Assembly (NCBI RefSeq): GCF_002929295.1
Contig: NZ_PJIM01000001.1
Coordinates: forward strand, 1,417,398 to 1,481,397
Direction of reading: 5' to 3'
Length of the DNA: 64,000 nucleotides
Source of the DNA: Arthrobacter sp. SX1312
GTDB taxonomy: Bacteria > Actinomycetota > Actinomycetes > Actinomycetales > Micrococcaceae
Positions 16,949 to 25,730 of the stretch are shown here, in pieces. Made by a program: the position numbers and the translations under genes. The stretch's first letter is position 1. Every line of letters begins with the position of its first letter. The notes beneath the pieces are model-generated. The model did not search any database. It saw only the letters and a program-made list of their open reading frames with translations, and was not told the DNA's origin.

Positions 16949-18384
16949 AGCTCTCCGCCCGCATCCAGGCCGCCGGGCTCTCGACCGCGCCCGCCGTCGT
17001 CGAACCCGATGCTCCCGACGCGCCACCGGCAGCTCCGCGCCCGGCCACCCTCGCGCCCGCCGTCGTCCGCGAAGCACCCCAGAAGCCCGGCAGTGCGAAG
17101 GTGGACGTCTTCGCGGGCCTCAAGCAGCGCGCAGCCTCCGCCCTGTTCGAGCGCATGGGCACCCGCGCGAGCGACACCTCCATCAGCGAGGAGGACCTGA
17201 AGGTCGTCGCGCGCGAGGAGCTGAGCCAGATCATCGACGCCGAGCAGGTACCGCTCAGCCCCGATGAACGGCGCCGCCTCATCCAGGACGTGGCCGACGA
17301 CGTCCTCGGGTTCGGCCCGCTCCAGCGCCTCCTCGATGACGAATCGGTCACCGAGATCATGGTGAACCGGATGGACCAGATCTATGTGGAGCAGCAGGGC
17401 AGGCTGACGCTCAGCGACTCCCGGTTCAGCTCGGAGGAGCACCTGCGCCGCGTCATCGAGCGCATCGTCTCCAAGGTGGGCCGCCGCATCGACGAGTCCT
17501 CCCCCTTCGTCGATGCCCGCCTCGAGGACGGGTCCCGCGTCAACGCGGTCATCCCTCCGCTCGCGGTCAACGGCTCGTCGCTGACCATCCGCAAGTTCAG
17601 CAAGGTCCCCCTGACGGTCCAGAACCTCATCGACTTCGGCACGCTCACCCCGGAGATGGCCGAACTGCTGGACGCCTGCGTGAAGGCGAAGCTCAACATC
17701 ATTGTCTCGGGGGGCACGGGCACTGGGAAGACCACCCTGCTCAACGTGCTGTCCTCGTTCCTCCCCGAGGGCGACCGCATCGTCACCATCGAGGACGCCG
17801 TCGAGCTGCAGATCCAGCAGCAGCACGTGGTGCGCCTGGAGAGCCGCCCGCCGAACACCGAGGGCAAGGGCGCCGTGAGCATCCGCGACCTCGTCCGCAA
17901 CTCCCTCCGCATGCGGCCCGACCGCATCGTCATCGGCGAGGTGCGTGGCGGCGAGTCCCTCGACATGCTGCAGGCCATGAACACCGGACACGACGGCTCG
18001 CTGTCCACCGTCCACGCCAACTCCCCCAGGGACGCCGTGGCCCGCCTCGAAACCCTTGTGCTCATGGCCGGCATGGACCTGCCCCTGCGGGCCATCCGCG
18101 AACAGCTGGCGTCCGCCGTCAACCTCGTGGTGCAGATCTCGCGCCTCCGCGACGGCAGCCGGCGCATCACGCACGTCACCGAGGTGCAGGGCATGGAGGG
18201 CGACGTCGTCACACTGCAGGACGCCTTCGTCTTCGACTACTCAGCGGGAGTCGACCACAAGGGCCGCTTCCTCGGTAAGCCCGTGCCGACCGGCATCCGA
18301 CCGCGGTTCATGGAGCGCTTCGAGGACATGGGGATCACGGTGTCGCCGGCCGTCTTCGGGTCCGCGCCGCCGCGCGGGCGGTAG
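16945..18384 (+). CDS. cpaF: CpaF/TadA secretion ATPase
   Basis: 479 residues. Hexameric traffic ATPase that powers Flp pilus assembly. Walker A GGTGTGKT (residues 256-263), an acidic ITIEDAVELQI-like Asp box, RMRPDRIVIGEVRGGE Walker B and GHDGSLSTVHANS His box are intact. The N-terminal about 60 residues are Pro/Ala-rich. ATG 16945 (ATGA overlap with cpaE) is chosen over an upstream in-frame ATG inside cpaE. Confidence 0.94.
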   Translation: MKLSARIQAAGLSTAPAVVEPDAPDAPPAAPRPATLAPAVVREAPQKPGSAKVDVFAGLKQRAASALFERMGTRASDTSISEEDLKVVAREELSQIIDAEQVPLSPDERRRLIQDVADDVLGFGPLQRLLDDESVTEIMVNRMDQIYVEQQGRLTLSDSRFSSEEHLRRVIERIVSKVGRRIDESSPFVDARLEDGSRVNAVIPPLAVNGSSLTIRKFSKVPLTVQNLIDFGTLTPEMAELLDACVKAKLNIIVSGGTGTGKTTLLNVLSSFLPEGDRIVTIEDAVELQIQQQHVVRLESRPPNTEGKGAVSIRDLVRNSLRMRPDRIVIGEVRGGESLDMLQAMNTGHDGSLSTVHANSPRDAVARLETLVLMAGMDLPLRAIREQLASAVNLVVQISRLRDGSRRITHVTEVQGMEGDVVTLQDAFVFDYSAGVDHKGRFLGKPVPTGIRPRFMERFEDMGITVSPAVFGSAPPRGR

Positions 18385-18388
18385 GCGC

Positions 18389-19324
18389 ATGACCCTCCTC
18401 CTCGTCGGCGGTGCCGCCCTGGTGATCGGCGGGATCGTCCTGCTGCTCGTGGCACTCCGGCCTGCCCAGTCGCCGGTCCCGCTGGACCGCCGCCGGCCAC
18501 CTCGACAGCAGCAGGACTCGCAGCTCTCACGCTTCGCGGGGGCGGCCGGACGTGCGATGGATGCCTACCTGCGCCGGCACCCGATGCGCTTCCTCGACCA
18601 GAACGTCCTCGAGACGGCAGGCATCAGGATCAGCCAGGCCGAGGTCTACCTGCTCGTGGTCCTCGGCGGCATCACCGGGCTCCTGCTGGGGTGGGCGCTG
18701 CTCGCGCCGGTCGTCGGCGTCCTCCTGTTCCTGCTCTCCCCCGCCGTCGCGCACCTGGTGGTGTCCTTCCGGACGGGACGACGGCGTCGCCGCTTCGACT
18801 CACAGCTCGGCGACACGCTGCAGCTGCTCACCGGAGGCCTGCGGGCGGGTCACAGCATCCTGCGGGCGATCGACGCCGCGGCCACGGAGGCGGACAGCCC
18901 GACGTCCGAGGAGATGCGCCGGATCGTCGCCGAGACGAGCCTCGGCAAGGATCTCCTTGCCGCGCTCATGGACACCTCGCACCGCATGCAGAACGAGGAC
19001 TTCGCCTGGATCGCGCAGGCCATCCAGATCAACCGCGAGGTCGGTGGGGACCTCGCCGACGTGCTCGACCAGGTGGGGCACACCATCCGCGAGCGCACGG
19101 AGATCAAGGGCCACATCCGCGCCCTCGCCGCGGAGGGGAAGTTCTCCGCCTACATCCTGGGAGCGCTGCCGTTCGCGATTGCGCTGATGCTCACCGTGGT
19201 CAGCCCCGGCTACGTCGACCCGCTGTTCACGAAGCCGCTGGGCTGGGTGATGCTCGGAGCCGCCGCCGTCATGATGGCGATCGGCGGGCTCTGGCTGCGC
19301 AAGATCATCGACCTGAAGTTCTGA
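18389..19324 (+). CDS. tadB: TadB inner-membrane platform protein
   Basis: 311 residues, GspF/TadB family. A membrane helix at the N-terminus, a pair near residues 90-130, the cytoplasmic QLGDTLQLLTGGLRAGHSILRAI domain, and two C-terminal helices. Acts with TadC as the membrane platform driven by CpaF. Starts 5 nt after the cpaF stop. Confidence 0.9.
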   Translation: MTLLLVGGAALVIGGIVLLLVALRPAQSPVPLDRRRPPRQQQDSQLSRFAGAAGRAMDAYLRRHPMRFLDQNVLETAGIRISQAEVYLLVVLGGITGLLLGWALLAPVVGVLLFLLSPAVAHLVVSFRTGRRRRRFDSQLGDTLQLLTGGLRAGHSILRAIDAAATEADSPTSEEMRRIVAETSLGKDLLAALMDTSHRMQNEDFAWIAQAIQINREVGGDLADVLDQVGHTIRERTEIKGHIRALAAEGKFSAYILGALPFAIALMLTVVSPGYVDPLFTKPLGWVMLGAAAVMMAIGGLWLRKIIDLKF

Positions 19325-19334
19325 GGAGACCGTC

Positions 19335-20216
19335 ATGGACCCCACCCTGCTCGCCTCGCTCCTGCTCACCTCCGCACCCATCGGCTACTTCACCTGGTCC
19401 CTGCTCACCTCCGACGCCCGGATGCGCCGCACCGTGCAGCACAACCTCAACCAGGGGATGGCCGGGGTCGTCGCCGACGCTGACCGCCCGAACCCCCTCC
19501 TCCGGCTGGGCCGGCACCTCACCCCGCAGGCATACGTCCTCAAACTGGACCACCTGCTGGCCCTCGCCGGCCGGCCGGCCTCGATGCCACTGGCCAAGGT
19601 CCTCACCGCCAAGCCACTCCTCGGTCTCGCCGGCGGCCTGGCCGGACTGCTGCTCGTGCAGTCGAACCCCAGCAGGCTCTTCGTGCTGCTTGCACTCTTC
19701 ATCACGGTCCTCGGTTACTTCGTGCCGGACCTCCTCCTCTACAGCAAGGGACAGGAACGCCAGAAGGCCATGGCCCTGGAACTGGCCAACACCCTGGACC
19801 AGATGCTGATCTCCGTGGAGGCGGGCCTGGGATTCGAGAGCGCCATGCAGCGCGCGGGCGAGACAGGGAAGGGACCGCTGGCGGACGAACTCGTGCGGAC
19901 GCTGCAGGACATGCAGGTGGGACGCAGCCGGCGCGAGGCGTACCTCGCCATGGCGGACCGCAGCACCATCCCGGAACTGCGCAGCTTCGTGAAAGCCATC
20001 GTGCAGGCGGACGCCTACGGCATCGCCCTGTCGGGTGTGCTGCGGACGCAGGCGAAGGTCATGCGCGTGAAACGCCGTCAGCGTGCGGAGGAGAAGGCGA
20101 TGAAGCTCCCGGTCGCGGTGCTCTTCCCGCTCCTGCTGTTCATCTTCCCGGTGCTGTTCATCGTGATCCTCGGCCCGGCCGCACTCAACGTCATGGACAC
20201 GTTCGCCGGGCAGTGA
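19335..20216 (+). CDS. tadC: TadC inner-membrane platform protein
   Basis: 293 residues. Membrane helices near residues 5-20, about 97-135 and at the C-terminus; the conserved ELANTLDQMLISVEAGLGFE and GEEKA-type (RAEEKAMKLPVAVLFPLL) segments identify TadC. Ten bases after tadB, same operon. Confidence 0.9.
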   Translation: MDPTLLASLLLTSAPIGYFTWSLLTSDARMRRTVQHNLNQGMAGVVADADRPNPLLRLGRHLTPQAYVLKLDHLLALAGRPASMPLAKVLTAKPLLGLAGGLAGLLLVQSNPSRLFVLLALFITVLGYFVPDLLLYSKGQERQKAMALELANTLDQMLISVEAGLGFESAMQRAGETGKGPLADELVRTLQDMQVGRSRREAYLAMADRSTIPELRSFVKAIVQADAYGIALSGVLRTQAKVMRVKRRQRAEEKAMKLPVAVLFPLLLFIFPVLFIVILGPAALNVMDTFAGQ

Positions 20217-20262
20217 GCCCGGCTCCCGGCTGACCGTCAGACCGCCGCCGTAGGCTGGGACG

Positions 20263-20640
20263 GTGCTTCCGAATACCGCCCAGCCCGACCCGCCGCTCGT
20301 GGACCTCACGGTCCTCGCGCACCTCGAGCAGCAGTTGAACGACGCCGGGCCGGCGCGCACCTTCGCCCGCGACTACATCACGGGCTTCGCCAACCGCCAC
20401 CTTCGGCTCGTACGCTCGGTCGCCGACCAGGACCTGCCCGCAGCCCTCGAGGCCGCGCTGAGCCTCCGCAATTCCTCCCTCATGGTGGGTGCCCAGCGGC
20501 TCGCGGTCCTCACCGCGGCCTTCGAGGCAGCCATCTCCTCGGCCGACCTCGACGCCGCGCGCCGCACGCTCCCCGGCATCGAACGCTGCGGGCTGGAGAC
20601 GATCCGCGAGCTCGAGACCCGCTACCTCGACCCTGCCTGA
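20263..20640 (+). CDS. HPt-domain-like protein lacking the phospho-accepting histidine
   Basis: 125 residues, all helical in appearance. The segment ALSLRNSSLMVGAQRLAVL aligns with the HPt motif AHxLKGSSxxxGAxxLA, but the phospho-His position is Leu66. It lies 46 nt after tadC and 15 nt from the end of the convergent response regulator. GTG 20263 is the only reasonable start. It might be a docking or inhibitory pseudo-HPt for the linked two-component pair; the function is inference. An unrelated four-helix protein cannot be excluded. Confidence 0.6.
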   Translation: MLPNTAQPDPPLVDLTVLAHLEQQLNDAGPARTFARDYITGFANRHLRLVRSVADQDLPAALEAALSLRNSSLMVGAQRLAVLTAAFEAAISSADLDAARRTLPGIERCGLETIRELETRYLDPA

Positions 20641-20655
20641 GGGGCCCGTAGCCCG

Positions 20656-21438
20656 TCAGGCACGCACCGGGGTCAGCCGGTAGCCGACGCCGCGCACGGT
20701 CTGCAGCCAGCGCGGGTTCTTCGGATCCTCGTCGAGCTTCCGTCGGAGGTTGCCGATGTGCACCTCGATCGCCCGCTCGTCGGAGTCGCTGATGTAGGTG
20801 TCCTCGCCGTAGTAGTCGCCCCGGACAACCCGCACGAGGTCGGCCTTCGTCCTCACCGCGCCGCTGCTCCTCAGCATCTCGTTGAGGAGGTCGAACTCGC
20901 TGCGCGTCAGCGGGAGGTCGCGTCCGTCGACCACCACGGTGCGCGCCGAGGCGTTCAGGGCCAGCCCGTTGTGTTCGAACACGGGCGACGCCACGACGGC
21001 CGGTGCGGGTGCGGCGGGCGGGGCCGACGTCGTCGGCCCGGGACCCTCGGCGGCCGGCTCCGGGACCGCGCGCGGTCGCCGCAGCATCGCCGCGATGCGC
21101 GCGCGCAGTTCCCGCGGGCGGAACGGCTTCGTCAGGTAGTCGTCGGCCCCCGACTGCAGCGCCGTGAGGGTGTCCAGCTCATCACCCCTCGACGTCAGCA
21201 TCACCACATAGCAGTTGCTGAAGTCGCGGATGCGCCGCAGCACCTCGTATCCGTCGATGTCGGGCAGCCCGACGTCGACCGTCACCACCGTGGCGTCGTG
21301 CGTGCGCACCATCTCGACGCCCGCCCGGCCGTTCGGCGCCACCTGCACGTCGAAGCCCGACTGCCGCAGCACCGCCCCGACCAGATTCCGTACATCGGCG
21401 TCGTCCTCGATGACGACTGCCACTCCCGGATCGCTCAT
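20656..21438 (-). CDS. OmpR-family response regulator
   Basis: 260 residues. Receiver domain 1-120 with acidic pocket Glu11/Asp12/Asp13, phospho-acceptor Asp55 (VDVGLPDIDGYEV) and Lys in YLTKPF; a Pro/Ala linker; then a winged-helix domain (ARTVVVDGRDLPLTRSEFDLL to TVRGVGYRLTPV). Divergent from the histidine kinase at 21635, with which it probably forms a pair. Its place within the tad locus suggests control of pilus genes, which is inference. Confidence 0.9.
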   Translation of the reverse strand: MSDPGVAVVIEDDADVRNLVGAVLRQSGFDVQVAPNGRAGVEMVRTHDATVVTVDVGLPDIDGYEVLRRIRDFSNCYVVMLTSRGDELDTLTALQSGADDYLTKPFRPRELRARIAAMLRRPRAVPEPAAEGPGPTTSAPPAAPAPAVVASPVFEHNGLALNASARTVVVDGRDLPLTRSEFDLLNEMLRSSGAVRTKADLVRVVRGDYYGEDTYISDSDERAIEVHIGNLRRKLDEDPKNPRWLQTVRGVGYRLTPVRA

Positions 21439-21634
21439 TCGCTTTCAACCCCCATCCGACCTGCGGTGAAGCCCGGTCGATTTGTCCTGGCAACCATTCT
21501 GCCCGCCTACCTGCACGAATTGCGCCGGATGGGCGTGCAAAACGCGGGGATGGCGACATAATGAAGGCAGTACGTAGGTCTCAGCGTCCGAAAGACATTC
21601 AGAATGTGGAGTTCTCCCGTCCCCTGGATCGTGC

Positions 21635-23323
21635 ATGGCTAGGATTTCCAGCGCGTCCTGGTCGAGCGTGGCGGCGTCGAGAATGACCATCGGCCGCGCC
21701 GGGATCCTCTGCCAGATCCCCCTCACGCTGATCGTCGTCATCCTCTCGGTCACCGCTCCGGTCCTCCGGCCCGGGCTGCTGGCCGACCCGACGTACGAGC
21801 TGGGCTTCTGGCTGATCCTTGTCCTGCTGGCCCTGTGCGTGGTCGTCCCGTGGAACGAACTGCCACCCGGCATCCTGCTGGTCGTCCCGGCCCTCGACTT
21901 CGTCGCCGTCGCCCTGCTCCGGACCGGCGGTGCTGACATCCAGCCGGCGCTCGGCGTCCTCGCCGTCTTCCCCGTCCTCTGGCTCATGCGGTCCCCGCTG
22001 CCCACCTGGGCAGCCCTCACCGGCAGCGTAGCCGGTTCGCTGCTCATCACCGCCTGGCCGCTCCTCGGATCCTTCGATCCCACGCGGCTGACCTCGTACG
22101 CAGGGGCCCTGCTGCTGCCCATCGTGATGTTCTGCATCGGCGTCACGATTCACCTCATGAGCGCCGGCGCCGATGCCCGCGAAGCCGAGATCGCACGCAA
22201 GGACCGCGAACTCAACGACCTCCTGCAAGCCGCCATCGATCGCGAGCGGGTACTGACGGCCATCCTCAACACGGTCGACGTCGGTCTCACCGCCGTGGAC
22301 GCCCACGGCAACACCACGCTGACGAACCGGCAACAGGAGCTGTTCAACCGACTTTCGACCGGCCACGGCGACGAGGCACAGGACGGCCTCGTCTTCGGGT
22401 CGGACCGCGTCACGCCGCTGCCTCCGGACCGGCGGCCCGTGCATCGGGCCCTCACGGGTGAGACGTTCGCGGACGAGCTGGTGTGGGTCGGTGGCACGGA
22501 CGCACAGCGTGCACTCTCCACCGCAGCCCGGCCCATCAAGAACGCCGACGGCGGCATCACCGGCGCCCTGGTCGCCTGCAGCGACGTCACCGAACTGGTC
22601 GAGGCCGTGACCGCGAAGGACACGTTCATCTCGAACATCTCCCACGAGTTCCACGCCCCGCTGACCTCAGTGCTGGGCTACCTCGAACTCGTCCTGGAGG
22701 ACGAGCACCCCCTGCCCCCGCACCTCGCGGGCTACGTCGACGTCGCGGGCCGCAACGCCGAGCGCGTGCTCCACCTGGTCGCAGATCTGCTGTCCACCGC
22801 CGGCGACCGCGTCCGCGTGCATCCGCGCCCCGTGGACCTCGCGGCCGTGATCGAGATGAGCGTCCGCTCCAATCGGATCCGCGCGCAGAAGAACGGTGTG
22901 CGGCTCCGGACCGACGTGCACAGCCCGCTCTGGACGCTCATCGATCCGCTGCGGATCTCCCAGGTGCTCGACAACCTGCTGTCCAATGCCATCAAGTACT
23001 CCCCCGAGGGCGGCCTGGTGATCGTGCGCGCGGAGGAGACCGACTCGCAGATCAACCTCCACGTCGACGACCGCGGGATGGGTATGACCGAGCAGGAGGC
23101 CCGCCAGGTCTTCTCCCGCTTCTACCGGACGCCCGCCGCCCGCCGGGCAGACATCGACGGCGCGGGGCTCGGGCTGGCCATCACCAAGTCGATCGTCGAA
23201 AGCCATGGCGGCTCGATCCACTGCACGAGCTCCCCGGGCAGGGGAAGCCGTTTCACGGTGTCGCTGCCGGTCGACGGGGACGTGAGCCGGTCCCCGCACG
23301 ACACCCTCGAGGACTCCCTCTAG
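21635..23323 (+). CDS. Membrane sensor histidine kinase with PAS-like domain
   Basis: 562 residues from ATG 21635 (ATG 21683 is also possible; neither has a strong Shine-Dalgarno). About five or six membrane helices occupy residues 20-175, then a PAS-like domain (ERVLTAILNTVDVGLTAVD to SDVTELVEAVTAKD), HisKA with His337 (ISNISHEFHAPLTSV, where the usual HELRTPL is altered to HEFHAPL) and a HATPase_c domain with N box (LDNLLSNAIKYSPEGG), G1 (DDRGMGM) and G2 (GAGLGLAI). Likely phosphorylates the divergent regulator. Its stop abuts the prepilin peptidase start. Confidence 0.88.
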   Translation: MARISSASWSSVAASRMTIGRAGILCQIPLTLIVVILSVTAPVLRPGLLADPTYELGFWLILVLLALCVVVPWNELPPGILLVVPALDFVAVALLRTGGADIQPALGVLAVFPVLWLMRSPLPTWAALTGSVAGSLLITAWPLLGSFDPTRLTSYAGALLLPIVMFCIGVTIHLMSAGADAREAEIARKDRELNDLLQAAIDRERVLTAILNTVDVGLTAVDAHGNTTLTNRQQELFNRLSTGHGDEAQDGLVFGSDRVTPLPPDRRPVHRALTGETFADELVWVGGTDAQRALSTAARPIKNADGGITGALVACSDVTELVEAVTAKDTFISNISHEFHAPLTSVLGYLELVLEDEHPLPPHLAGYVDVAGRNAERVLHLVADLLSTAGDRVRVHPRPVDLAAVIEMSVRSNRIRAQKNGVRLRTDVHSPLWTLIDPLRISQVLDNLLSNAIKYSPEGGLVIVRAEETDSQINLHVDDRGMGMTEQEARQVFSRFYRTPAARRADIDGAGLGLAITKSIVESHGGSIHCTSSPGRGSRFTVSLPVDGDVSRSPHDTLEDSL

Positions 23324-23947
23324 GTGGTTGCTGCCCTGATCATCGCGCCTGTCACGGCCGGGCTGGCGTACGCGCTGTTCGCCCTCGCCGGCAGGGATCC
23401 GCGGACCGTCCTGCCCGAGCGCGCGCGGCTGCCTCTGGCACTGCTCGCGGGCGTCCTCGCGGGCGCCGGCGGTGCCGTCACAGGCGAGTGGTGGACGCTT
23501 CCGCTCGTGGGGTGCCTCGCGGCCTTCGGTGTGCTCCTCGCGGCCATCGACGCCCGCTCGAAGCTGCTGCCGAACGCCGTCCTCGTGCGCTTCACCGCGG
23601 TGACCATCCCGCTGCTCCTCCTCGCGGCAGGCGCGGGCGGTCACTGGGGCGGCCTGCTCGGCGCCGCGGCCGGAGCAGCGGCGCTGTTCGCGGTCTACTT
23701 CGTCCTCGCGCTCATCAACCCTGCGGGCATGGGGATGGGCGACGTGAAGCTCGCCGCCGTGCTCGGTCTCTTCGGGGGCTGGGCCGGAGCCTCCGCCTGG
23801 CTGGGCACCCTCCTCGGCGGCTTCCTGCTGGGGGGCCTGGCCGGGCTCGCGGTCCTGCTGTTCCGCCGCGGCTCGCGCGGCTCCACCTTCCCCTTCGGCC
23901 CCGGGATGCTCCTCGCCGCATTCGCGAGCTTCGTCCTCCTCGCCTAG
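23324..23947 (+). CDS. cpaA: Prepilin peptidase (A24, CpaA/TadV type)
   Basis: 207 residues from GTG 23324, immediately after the kinase stop. Polytopic membrane aspartyl protease; catalytic Asp76 (AAIDARSKLLPN) and Asp140 (GMGMGDVKLA) are both present. The N-terminal methylase domain of PilD is missing, as in CpaA/TadV. Expected to cut the leaders of Flp and TadE. Its stop codon lies inside the first copy of a 23-bp tandem repeat. Confidence 0.87.
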   Translation: MVAALIIAPVTAGLAYALFALAGRDPRTVLPERARLPLALLAGVLAGAGGAVTGEWWTLPLVGCLAAFGVLLAAIDARSKLLPNAVLVRFTAVTIPLLLLAAGAGGHWGGLLGAAAGAAALFAVYFVLALINPAGMGMGDVKLAAVLGLFGGWAGASAWLGTLLGGFLLGGLAGLAVLLFRRGSRGSTFPFGPGMLLAAFASFVLLA

Positions 23948-24006
23948 TGGGGCGGCGCGTCCTCGCCTAGCCGGGCAGCGCGTCCTCGCCTAGCCGGGCA
24001 GCGCGT
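23938..24006. repeat. Three tandem copies of a 23-bp unit
   Basis: Units at 23938-23960, 23961-23983 and 23984-24006; the last two are identical, the first differs at a few bases. Each contains CTAG. The CTAG of unit 1 gives the stop of the prepilin peptidase gene (plus strand) and that of unit 3 gives the stop of truA (minus strand). Confidence 0.9.
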
Positions 24007-24982
24007 CGTCGCCGACGATCGCGGCGTCGGCCCCCGGTGCTCCGCGCGGGGCGAGGTGCCCGGCGTTCCGCCGTGCGCGGGTGAGCCCGGCCCGCCCCGC
24101 GAGCTCGTCGCCGCCCGGGTAGGCGATCTCCTCCAGCACGAGCGGGTGCGGCGCAGCCAGGATGGACCGGGCGTCCTTCAGGCGGGCGGCCAGTCGCTCG
24201 GCCAGCCACACCGGGGGCATCTCCCCCGATCCGACGCGCAGGGTCGATCCGATCAGCGCGCGCACCATGTTGTGGCAGAACGCGTCCGCCTGGATGGTCG
24301 CCGTGATGACGCCGTCGTGGCCGCGCACGAACTCGTACCGCTGCAACTCACGGATCGTCGTGGCGCCCTCGCGGGGTTTGCAGAACGCGGCGAAGTCCTG
24401 CATCCCCAGCAGGTGGGTGGATCCTTCGTTGAGGAGCGCGACGTCCAGCGGCGCGGGGTACCAGAGCGTGGTGTGGCGGCGCAGCGGGTCCTGCCCGCTC
24501 GCCACGTCCGCGATGGCGTAGCTGTAGCGGCGCCAGAGCGCAGAGAACCGTGCGTCGAATCCTTCGGGTGCCGGGGCGGCCGACCGGACGACGACGGCGG
24601 GTACCGAGTTCCTGACGGATCGGCCCCGCCCGGTGATCCCCTCTGTGAGCACGCGGTTGACCGTGCCGGTGAGGCGCCGCAGGAAGGCCTCGGACGGATC
24701 CATGTCCCGGCCGCGGGGCATGGACTCCCACTCGGCCCGGGTGAGGTCCACATGGGCCACCTGACCCCGGGCGTGCACGCCGGCGTCGGTGCGCCCGCCC
24801 ACCGTGAGGCGGGCCTGGCGGCGCAGGAGCGTGAAGAGGGCGTCCTCGAGCACCCCCTGGACGGTCGTGAGCTCCGGTTGCAGGGCCCAGCCGGAGAACA
24901 GGGCGCCGTCGTACGCGAGGTCGAGCCGGACACGCAAGAGCCCGCCGTCCCTCGGGGGGACGGCGGGCTCGAGCGGTGTCAT
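23990..24982 (-). CDS. truA: tRNA pseudouridine(38-40) synthase TruA
   Basis: 330 residues from ATG 24982. Catalytic Asp66 in VGGRTDAGVHARGQ; start motif LAYDGALFSGWALQP; KPREGATTIRE and CHNMVRALIGST complete the family pattern. It has an approximately 45-residue C-terminal extension beyond the typical 250-290 residue enzyme (LTRARRNAGHLAPRG...). Last gene after rplQ, 22 nt downstream. The stop lies in the 23-bp repeat, so the C-terminal end may have been altered by repeat expansion. Confidence 0.92.
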   Translation of the reverse strand: MTPLEPAVPPRDGGLLRVRLDLAYDGALFSGWALQPELTTVQGVLEDALFTLLRRQARLTVGGRTDAGVHARGQVAHVDLTRAEWESMPRGRDMDPSEAFLRRLTGTVNRVLTEGITGRGRSVRNSVPAVVVRSAAPAPEGFDARFSALWRRYSYAIADVASGQDPLRRHTTLWYPAPLDVALLNEGSTHLLGMQDFAAFCKPREGATTIRELQRYEFVRGHDGVITATIQADAFCHNMVRALIGSTLRVGSGEMPPVWLAERLAARLKDARSILAAPHPLVLEEIAYPGGDELAGRAGLTRARRNAGHLAPRGAPGADAAIVGDDALPG

Positions 24983-25004
24983 GGCGTGCGTGAGGCGGGA
25001 AGAA

Positions 25005-25661
25005 TTACTTCTTCTCGTCCTCCACGGTGCCGTCGACGACGACGACCTCGTCGGTGCCTTCCTCGGCATCGATCGTGGTCTCCTCGGCGGCAACCTCCTC
25101 GGCGGACTCAGCCGATTCGGCAGACTCAGCCGAATCCACCGAATCAGCGGACTCGGGCGAATCCACGGAATCCACCGAATCGACGGACTCGGGCGAATCC
25201 ACGGAGTCAGCCGACTCGGCGGACTCCGGCGCCTCGACGGGCGCCGCCGCGGCGGGAGCCTTGGCCTGCTCGGCCTCGGCGACGACGGACTGCTTCGCGG
25301 ACATGGGCTCCAGCACGAGTTCGATGACTGCCATGGGAGCGTTGTCGCCCTTGCGGTTGCCGATCTTCGTGATGCGGGTGTAGCCGCCTTCGCGGTTGGC
25401 GACAGCAGGTGCGATGTCCGTGAACAGCTCGTGGACGATGCTCTTGCTGCTGATGACACCGAGGACGCGGCGACGCGACGCGAGGTCGCCCTTCTTCGCG
25501 AACGTGATGAGACGCTCGGCGTAGGGGCGGAGGCGCTTGGCCTTGGTCACCGTGGTGGTGATCCGCTTGTGCTCGAACAGTGAGGCGGCCAGGTTGGCGA
25601 GCATCAGGCGTTCGTGCGCCGGACCGCCTCCGAGGCGTGGGCCCTTTGTAGGTGTGGGCAT
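25005..25661 (-). CDS. rplQ: 50S ribosomal protein L17 with long acidic repeat tail
   Basis: 218 residues. The conserved L17 body is residues 1-120 ([20 protein letters not shown] to [12 protein letters not shown]). The remaining about 95 residues are low-complexity Ser/Asp/Glu/Val/Ala repeats ([20 protein letters not shown]) ending in DEKK. The DNA of the tail, about 25080-25230, is an imperfect tandem array. Alpha operon, 69 nt after rpoA. Confidence 0.95.
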   Translation of the reverse strand: MPTPTKGPRLGGGPAHERLMLANLAASLFEHKRITTTVTKAKRLRPYAERLITFAKKGDLASRRRVLGVISSKSIVHELFTDIAPAVANREGGYTRITKIGNRKGDNAPMAVIELVLEPMSAKQSVVAEAEQAKAPAAAAPVEAPESAESADSVDSPESVDSVDSVDSPESADSVDSAESAESAESAEEVAAEETTIDAEEGTDEVVVVDGTVEDEKK

Positions 25662-25730
25662 GATTCTTTCTCCTCATTAGGGGTGTCCGTCCCGTCGCCC
25701 AGGAGGGCGATGGGACGGACAGATAGCGTT

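Noticed and set aside
25027-25383. Plus-strand Ser/Asp/Glu repeat frame opposite the L17 tail
   Set aside because: Mirror image of the rplQ repeat; the repeat codons also read as Ser/Asp/Glu on the other strand.
23990-25459. 489-codon minus-strand frame extending truA upstream through rplQ
   Set aside because: The TruA family begins at about 24982; the rest is an alternative frame of the L17 tail.
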